A DNA stretch of 10,484 nucleotides from Thermoplasmata archaeon (lineage in GTDB: Archaea > Thermoplasmatota > Thermoplasmata > Lutacidiplasmatales > UBA184). Position 1 is the first letter of the stretch; every line of letters starts with the position of its first letter. Both the position numbers and the translations under genes were made by a program. Below are positions 1-4,810 of this stretch, piece by piece. The notes beneath the pieces were generated by a model, which saw only the letters and a list, made by a program, of their open reading frames with translations, was not told the origin of the DNA and searched no databases. The DNA lies in NCBI GenBank assembly GCA_022749905.1, contig JAKIWU010000035.1:1-10484 (forward strand), given 5' to 3'.

Positions 1-448
1 GGAGCACTGGGGTTAGGAGAGCTCGTCTCACGACCATCGAACTCATGTTGTAGGCCGCTCCCGTGTACCACAGTCGCCGGACCTTCGAAGGCGTCCTCTC
101 CTCCCGGCGCAGGAGTTCCAACCTGCGAATGCCGACGGCGAAACCAAAATCACGGGGAGGCGCAACGCCGACCGTCGGGGGACCGGGCCCGGCGAAGAAG
201 CGCATCCCATGGTGATAGAAACCGAGCCGAGAGTCTCCCGAAAACAATTCCTGCATCCGCGCGAGCTTTCCGGGCATGAACAGATCGTCGTCGTCCAGGA
301 ACGCGACCACCTCGCTCTCGGTGGAGGACACGGCCGCCTCGAGCCCCGCTCCTCGATCCTGCTCGGGGACGAAGAGCGAACGAACCCCCCGGGCGTCGAG
401 CTCAATTTGGCGTGTTACACTCCTGCACGCCGGACCGACGATTGTCGG
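1..448 (-). CDS. Family 2 glycosyltransferase, fragment without a visible start, cut by left window edge
   Basis: This encodes part of a GT-A fold glycosyltransferase, which would transfer a sugar from a nucleotide-sugar donor. The frame reads PTIVGPACRS, then GVRSLFVPEQDRGAG, then VVAFLDDDDLFMPGKL (the DDDD at 284-295 is the metal-binding DXD region), then GFYHHGMRFF, and ends near the edge with YNMSSMVVRRALL. This order of strand, RGxG loop and acidic motif is typical of family 2. No stop interrupts the frame to base 1. The usual first beta strand and helix are not clear: upstream codons read NTLISTAFDSRARLIESRR, overlapping the end of the preceding gene. No in-frame ATG, GTG or TTG lies between that gene's terminal region and a GTG at 331, which is too late because it would remove the nucleotide-binding half. 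It may be a 5'-truncated pseudogene, carry a frameshift, or use a rare start. The family assignment is firm; whether it is functional is open. Confidence 0.7.
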
Positions 449-462
449 ACGCCTCGACTCGA

Positions 463-1308
463 TCAGGCGCGCTCGGGAGTCGAACGCCGTTGAGATGAGC
501 GTATTCTTCCCGAGAAAACTCCAAAGGCCACGATCGCGGCAAGGGCATCGACGACCCCGATCGCGGCGCCAAGGAGCGCGTACTTCGGCTCGACGGCCGC
601 CGTGAGTTCGAATGCGAGTCCGGCGAACCCGGCCACGAGGAGGGGGGCGATGCCCGAACTCCGGGAGAACTGCGGATCCCACGGGTCGGGGCCGGGGTCG
701 ATCGCGCGGGGTCGTTCGAGGAGCGCGAGGAGGATCGCGAGCCCCGCGAGAAGGACGAAGGCGAGGAAGACCGGATCCGATAGGCTCGCAAGCGGGGGCA
801 CCGCCGACCCCGGTCCTCCCTGGACCCAGCGCGAGAGATCGACCACCTGCTCGGAGTTGACGTGGGAAAACGCAAGCACCCACCCCGTCGCATTGGATTC
901 CGCGCCTGCCTCGACGGCAAAGGCGCTCGAGGCGAGGAGCGAGACGAGCGCCGCAAGGCCGCCCTCCACGCCGAGCAGCGTCGCGAATTTCGATTCCCGC
1001 CAGAGGAGGATCCCGGCGAGGAGCGCGAACGGGGCGCCGAGAAGAACGCCGGCCGCGAGGGTCGCCCATCCGCCCGAGGGCGCCCCGTTCGTGACCGCGA
1101 GTCCGACTCCGGTGAAGAACGCGAGCAACCATGCCGGTATGAAGGTGAACCCTTTCACCGGGAAGACGATCTCCGCGAGGGGGAGGGCCACCAGGATCGT
1201 CACGAGCCCGACGAGGAGGTCCCAGCCCGCGAACCGAGCGAGGTCGACGACGCCGACGTAGAGGAAGACGGGCGCGAGGAGGAACCCCCGGAGATCGGAG
1301 CCCTTCAT
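463..1308 (-). CDS. Eight-helix membrane protein, last gene of the MoxR cassette
   Basis: I do not recognise a named family. The 281-residue product has about eight hydrophobic segments, near residues 8-24, 30-49, 57-73, 81-103, 112-131, 180-197, 219-237 and 243-266. A roughly 45-residue loop at 132-179 carries an NAT sequon and aromatic residues and is probably extracellular. A basic tail follows residue 267. There are no obvious catalytic residues. The ATG overlaps the TGA of the DUF58 gene by four bases (ATGA), which fixes the start and suggests translational coupling. From memory, haloarchaeal MoxR/DUF58 clusters carry a comparable uncharacterised polytopic protein beside DUF58, so it may be the membrane component of the same complex; this rests on position only. 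The last 15 residues overlap the open frame of the glycosyltransferase fragment, so the 3' end may be affected by whatever disturbed that gene. Confidence 0.85.
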   Translation of the reverse strand: MKGSDLRGFLLAPVFLYVGVVDLARFAGWDLLVGLVTILVALPLAEIVFPVKGFTFIPAWLLAFFTGVGLAVTNGAPSGGWATLAAGVLLGAPFALLAGILLWRESKFATLLGVEGGLAALVSLLASSAFAVEAGAESNATGWVLAFSHVNSEQVVDLSRWVQGGPGSAVPPLASLSDPVFLAFVLLAGLAILLALLERPRAIDPGPDPWDPQFSRSSGIAPLLVAGFAGLAFELTAAVEPKYALLGAAIGVVDALAAIVAFGVFSGRIRSSQRRSTPERA

Positions 1309-2621
1309 CCGGCCGACCCCCAGGCACGGAGCTGGCCGTACGCCGCGATGACCTTCGTCTCCGCGCCCCGCCGGTCGAACGTGAACGACGGGATCGCCTC
1401 CGACCGGAGCTCGGAGACCACGCGGTGGAGCCTCAGTCGGTCCTCCTCGCTCGCCCAGGCGAGGGCGTGGGCGAACGCCGGGTCGACGGGGGGAGGGTAG
1501 AACGTGCTCAGATCCGGGAGGAACACGTAGAGGTGGTGCCCACGATTCTTGAAGCGTAGGTGCGCCCGCCTCAGGCCCTCCATCGGTCGATCGACCGCCG
1601 AGAAGAGCAGCACGTGGGCGCCTTGGTGGAGTCGTTCGGCGACGGCGTCCAGCGCCTTCGGGAGGTCGAAGGGTCCCGGGAGGGGCTGCAAGAGCGCGAC
1701 GTTCTCGAAGATCCTTCGGAAGTGGGGTGCCCCTCTCGAGGGACGCAGGAACTGGTGGACGCCTCCCGCATAGGTCACGAGTCCGAGACGGTCCTCGCCG
1801 CTCCTCTGGGCGAACCCCGCCACGAGCGTCGCGGCTTCGGTCGAGCGGTCGAGGGCGTTCTCGCCCACTTGGCCCGCGAGCATGGCGGGACTCACGTCGA
1901 GGACGAGCACGATGTCCTGCCGGCTCTCCTGCTCAAAATCCCGGACGACGAGCTGCTTCGGCGTCGAGCGGCGCCAGGCGACGTGCCGGATCTCGTCGGG
2001 ATACTGGTAGGGTCGCAGCGAGCGGAACTCCGAACCGTAGCCGCGGACCCTGAGCTGCATGCGGCCCTGCACGCGGGTGAAGATTCTGCGGCGCAGCTGG
2101 CCCGGCTTGCGCATCGGGTTCTCCGGAACGACCTGAACGGGGGTCTCCGTGGGGATCGTGATCCGGCGTTCGGACAGTCCGAGGCGGCTGCGGACCACGA
2201 CGACCGTGGGTCCGAGGAGGTAGCTCCCGCGGATGCGTGCGGAGAAGCGCGCGCGCAGCGAGCGGGTGCTGCCGGGGGTCCACCAGCCCGAGGTGCGCGG
2301 CTCTCTCCCTGCGATCGCCACGCCATCGGGGAGGACATCGTAGGCGTCCGCGACGATGCCGGCGCGCCCCTGGTAGGTGAGTTCGATCGTGCTCACCCCA
2401 GCGGTCCCGACGGCGTATCGCCCGAGGGAGCGCGCGCGCCGAGCGACGAAGGAGTCGGCGTTGAGGCGGACCGTGTCGATGTGGAAGAGGAGGATCTCCG
2501 ACGCGAGGAACGTGAAGGCGAGAAGGGCGACGAGGACGAGCAGGTACTGGAGGATGTAGAACGTCAGCAGGAGCGCGACGAGGGCCGCGAGGAGCGCTTC
2601 CCAGCCGCGGCGCGTGATCAC
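1305..2621 (-). CDS. DUF58 / von Willebrand A-type membrane protein, MoxR partner
   Basis: The 438-residue protein has two adjacent membrane helices at about residues 9-47, then a beta-rich region with the DUF58-typical RGSYLLGPTVVVVRSRLGL at 131-149. The DUF58 core follows: EFRSLRPYQYPDEIRHVAW at 198-216 and VRDFEQES at 226-233. It continues into a von Willebrand A-like fold with the MIDAS-type motif DVSPA at 242-246, which would bind a divalent metal. DUF58 proteins pair with MoxR ATPases and are thought to be membrane adaptors that link the ATPase to clients. The start is GTG; no ATG, GTG or TTG occurs in frame in the 49 bases back to the MoxR stop. A GGGGGAGGA stretch in that gap lies about 30 bases from the GTG, too far for a normal Shine-Dalgarno element. 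The stop overlaps the next gene by four bases. Family membership is secure; the client is unknown. Confidence 0.93.
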   Translation of the reverse strand: MITRRGWEALLAALVALLLTFYILQYLLVLVALLAFTFLASEILLFHIDTVRLNADSFVARRARSLGRYAVGTAGVSTIELTYQGRAGIVADAYDVLPDGVAIAGREPRTSGWWTPGSTRSLRARFSARIRGSYLLGPTVVVVRSRLGLSERRITIPTETPVQVVPENPMRKPGQLRRRIFTRVQGRMQLRVRGYGSEFRSLRPYQYPDEIRHVAWRRSTPKQLVVRDFEQESRQDIVLVLDVSPAMLAGQVGENALDRSTEAATLVAGFAQRSGEDRLGLVTYAGGVHQFLRPSRGAPHFRRIFENVALLQPLPGPFDLPKALDAVAERLHQGAHVLLFSAVDRPMEGLRRAHLRFKNRGHHLYVFLPDLSTFYPPPVDPAFAHALAWASEEDRLRLHRVVSELRSEAIPSFTFDRRGAETKVIAAYGQLRAWGSAG

Positions 2622-2670
2622 GGAAGGCGGGACCGGCCGAGCCCCTCGGTCCTCCCCCCTTCGCGCGCGC

Positions 2671-3747
2671 TCATCGGGGGACGGTCCGCTCGGCGAGGTT
2701 CTCCGCGAGCACCTTCCGGAGGATCGGCTCGAGGCCGCCGGCGCCTTCCGAGTACGCCTGCGCGACGAGCTCGGGCTGGAGTGCGATCCGGTGGTTCAGG
2801 ACCCAGAACGCCACGGACTTCACGTCGTCGGGGGTCACGTAGGAACGTCCGCCGAAGAGCGCCTCGGCCTTCGCGGCGCGCGCGAACTGGACGCCCGCCC
2901 TCGGGGAGGCGCCGATGAGGATCTGACGATCGGTCCGGGTCCCCCGGATGATCTCGACGATGTAGTGGAGGACGTCCTCGGCGAGGTGGATCCCGAAGGC
3001 CGCATCGCGGTACGATACGAGATCGGCCGCGTCGAGGGTCGGCGGCGGTTGGCGGCTCGCCGGGGCCTTCGAGTGCTGGGAGACCACCTTGAGCTCGTCG
3101 GCCTCCTTGGGGTAGCCGATCAGGATCCGGAACAGGAGCCGGTCGAGCTCCGCCTCGGGGAGCGGGTAGGTTCCCTCCTGCTCGATCGGGTTCTGGGTGG
3201 CGATGACGATGAACGGGCTCGGCACGGGGTGGGGCACGCCATCGACGGTCACCTGGCGTTCCTGCATCGCCTCGAGGAGCGCGGACTGGACCTTCGGGGG
3301 CGCCCGATTCACCTCGTCGGCGAGGATGACGTTCGCGAAGATCGGGCCCGGACGGTACTCGAAGCTCCCCGTCGTGGTGTTGAGCACGATCGCGCCGACG
3401 ATGTCCGAGGGAAGCATGTCGGGCGTGAACTGGATCCGCTTGAACGAGAGCTTCAGGCTCTCGGCGAAGCGCCGGACGAGGAACGTCTTCGCGATCCCCG
3501 GCACCCCCTCGAGGAGGACGTGCCCCTCGGAGACGAGCGCGATCGCGAGGAGGCGGACGATCTCCTCGTAGCCGATGACGGTCTTCGCGATCGAGGCCTG
3601 AAGGGCCCGCAAGGCAGCTGGGGGCGAAAGGCCGCCGTTCCCTCCCGGGCTCGGGAGAGCTCCTCCGAGGTCCTGGGGGGAAGAGGGCGCGGCAACGCCA
3701 CTGGACGCGCCGGCGCTTCGGTCCGCCGGGGGGCTCGGAGGCGTCAC
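2671..3747 (-). CDS. MoxR-family AAA+ ATPase
   Basis: This is a cytoplasmic AAA+ ATPase of the MoxR branch, a chaperone-like motor that acts with vWA proteins. The ATPase core spans about residues 48-350. Walker A is GVPGIAKT (81-88), with Ala where many P-loops have Gly, a form I recall as common in MoxR. Walker B is VILADEVNRAP (140-150), sensor 1 is ATQNP (183-187), the arginine-finger region is PLPEAELDRLLFR (195-207), and the sensor 2 region is GASPRAGVQF (279-288). The length of 358 residues is slightly above the usual 310-330 because of a Pro/Ser/Gly-rich N-terminal extension (residues 1-45). The GTG start overlaps the TGA of the preceding gene (GTGA), which supports it despite the low-complexity extension. 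The DUF58 gene follows after 49 bases. All nucleotide-binding motifs are intact, so it should be active. Confidence 0.95.
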   Translation of the reverse strand: MTPPSPPADRSAGASSGVAAPSSPQDLGGALPSPGGNGGLSPPAALRALQASIAKTVIGYEEIVRLLAIALVSEGHVLLEGVPGIAKTFLVRRFAESLKLSFKRIQFTPDMLPSDIVGAIVLNTTTGSFEYRPGPIFANVILADEVNRAPPKVQSALLEAMQERQVTVDGVPHPVPSPFIVIATQNPIEQEGTYPLPEAELDRLLFRILIGYPKEADELKVVSQHSKAPASRQPPPTLDAADLVSYRDAAFGIHLAEDVLHYIVEIIRGTRTDRQILIGASPRAGVQFARAAKAEALFGGRSYVTPDDVKSVAFWVLNHRIALQPELVAQAYSEGAGGLEPILRKVLAENLAERTVPR

Positions 3748-4265
3748 GCGGCCCCCCCCAAGGGCGTCGAGACGGTGTCGATCTCTTCGAGAACGGGGGT
3801 GAGCCTCTTGAGGAAACGCCGGCGAAGTTCCGCCCGGGATCGCCAGAACTCGAGACGGACCCAGATCCCCCCCTCGCGACGGGAGGTGATCGTCAGGAGA
3901 TGCTCGGCCCGGTCGCGCAAACGCCGGAGGTTCCGGACCCCCTCAGGATCGGAGGGCGCGATCCGGCGCCGGCCCCACGGGGTCCTGGGAAGCCTCGCCG
4001 CGGAGCGATGATACCGAGCGAGGGCGAGCCTGTCGAGTCGCCGGTTCCCCCGAACGAGGACATCGGAAAACTCGCCGCTCTCGAAGGCGTGGTAGGTGCG
4101 CGAGACCGGATCGCGGTCCGGGATCGGATGAGGCGTGGATCGGACGACCGACATCGGCCGGTCCGAGACGTTCCAGGCGATCCAGGCGACGATCGTACCG
4201 GCAAGGAGCGAGACGGGGAGGCCGAGCGTCGGGTCGCCGAGGAAGATCGAGATCCAATCGGTCAA
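3744..4265 (-). CDS. Single-pass membrane protein of the MoxR cassette (TTG start)
   Basis: I do not recognise a named family. From the TTG the product is 173 residues: a short N-terminus, one hydrophobic helix at about 15-33 (preceded by LGDPTLGLP), then a strongly basic cytoplasmic-type region. Residues 55-95 and 108-165 are probably helical and Arg-rich, with LRRLRDRAEHLLTI near 113-126 and RAELRRRFLKRLTPVLEEI near 144-162. The TTG is chosen because its last bases form TTGA with the upstream stop, GGAG sits seven bases before it, and membrane-protein coding begins exactly there. A longer frame reaching 4790 exists, but it only reads the DUF4129 gene out of phase. From memory, haloarchaeal MoxR clusters contain a similarly small membrane-anchored protein (DUF7269); equivalence is a guess from position. 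A tethering or scaffold role is possible. Confidence 0.8.
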   Translation of the reverse strand: MTDWISIFLGDPTLGLPVSLLAGTIVAWIAWNVSDRPMSVVRSTPHPIPDRDPVSRTYHAFESGEFSDVLVRGNRRLDRLALARYHRSAARLPRTPWGRRRIAPSDPEGVRNLRRLRDRAEHLLTITSRREGGIWVRLEFWRSRAELRRRFLKRLTPVLEEIDTVSTPLGGAA

Positions 4266-4729
4266 GGGGGATCTCCGGGCGGTGCGGGCGGACCGACCTC
4301 GAGCGTTGGGGGTTCCTCGGCCGGCGGGGCCTCCCTCGGCGCAAGGTGAAGGCGCCACATCGGCGGCTGCGCGTAGATGCTCTTCAGAAGTTCCGTGAGG
4401 CTCGCGGGCGATTCCGGCGCCCCCGGCGGCCCGTACCGGATCGGCGCGTAGAGGCGGTACAGGCGTTGCAGGAACTCGGGAAGATGGCCCGTCTTCTTCG
4501 TTCGGCTCGCGCGAAGGAACTCCTCGTGCGTCGTGCCGTGGGGGAACGGGATCGCGAACGCGCGGGAGAGGTCGTTCGCCACGACCGGGTAGGCGTGCAG
4601 GATCGCGGACCGAAAATCCGATTGGGCGAGCTGGCGCTTGACCTCGGTGATCACCGGGATCTCGACGGGCTCGACCTGCTCGACGATCTCGGGTTCCACG
4701 GTGTCCGGCTTCTTCCACCAGGGAGTCAT
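4262..4729 (-). CDS. DUF4129-like soluble protein, first gene of the MoxR cassette
   Basis: The 155-residue product begins MTPWWKKPD, has an acidic stretch rich in Glu, Pro and Val (10-30), then a helical core at about 30-120 resembling DUF4129. That resemblance rests on DFRSAILHAYPVVANDL (38-54), the turn HGTTHEEFLRA (64-74) and a closing LQRLYRLYAPIRYG (87-100), the usual pattern of a four-helix unit ending in an Arg-Tyr-Gly segment. Residues 125-155 are a Pro/Glu-rich tail. No membrane helix or signal peptide is visible, whereas bacterial DUF4129 domains usually sit at the C-terminus of membrane-anchored, often transglutaminase-like, proteins, so this is a stand-alone soluble version. The ATG follows a 74-base gap after the surface-protein gene, with a weak AGGCGAG purine stretch just upstream. 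The stop overlaps the next start by four bases. It probably works with the MoxR/DUF58 pair. Confidence 0.8.
   Translation of the reverse strand: MTPWWKKPDTVEPEIVEQVEPVEIPVITEVKRQLAQSDFRSAILHAYPVVANDLSRAFAIPFPHGTTHEEFLRASRTKKTGHLPEFLQRLYRLYAPIRYGPPGAPESPASLTELLKSIYAQPPMWRLHLAPREAPPAEEPPTLEVGPPAPPGDPP
4273..4276 (-). promoter_or_regulatory. Shine-Dalgarno GGAG deciding the TTG start at 4265
   Basis: On the minus strand GGAG is followed by seven bases and then TTG, an ideal spacing for pairing with the 16S rRNA tail. It lies within the last codons of the DUF4129-like gene. With the four-base TTGA overlap, it supports initiation at TTG 4265 for the single-pass membrane protein. Confidence 0.55.
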
Positions 4730-4796
4730 TGCGCGCTCGCCTACGCTCCCGCCGGCACGGCCCACGCCCTGCCGAGGGGCCGATGCCCATCTTCGA

Positions 4797-4810
4797 CCGT
4801 CATTTAAGCT
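4797..4810 (-). promoter_or_regulatory. Candidate TATA box for the MoxR cassette
   Basis: Read on the minus strand, the segment contains CTTAAATG, the only AT-rich patch between the surface-protein gene and the cassette. It overlaps the TAA stop of the surface-protein gene. Initiation about 25 bases downstream would leave a leader of roughly 50 bases before ATG 4729. This would let the cassette be transcribed on its own, although read-through from the surface-protein gene is equally possible. The call rests on composition and position only. Confidence 0.35.

Noticed and set aside
409..431. Six-base-pair GC hairpin (GGCGTG / CACGCC) considered as a terminator for the MoxR cassette
   Set aside because: It has no following T run, lies inside the glycosyltransferase reading frame, and a 6-bp stem is expected by chance at this GC content.
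1560..2918. Plus-strand open frame of 452 codons
   Set aside because: It is antisense to the DUF58 and MoxR genes, which have unmistakable motifs on the other strand.
2614..4011. Plus-strand open frame of 465 codons
   Set aside because: It is antisense to the MoxR and single-pass genes; its Arg/Glu/Gly/Asp-rich composition is the complement of high-GC3 coding DNA.
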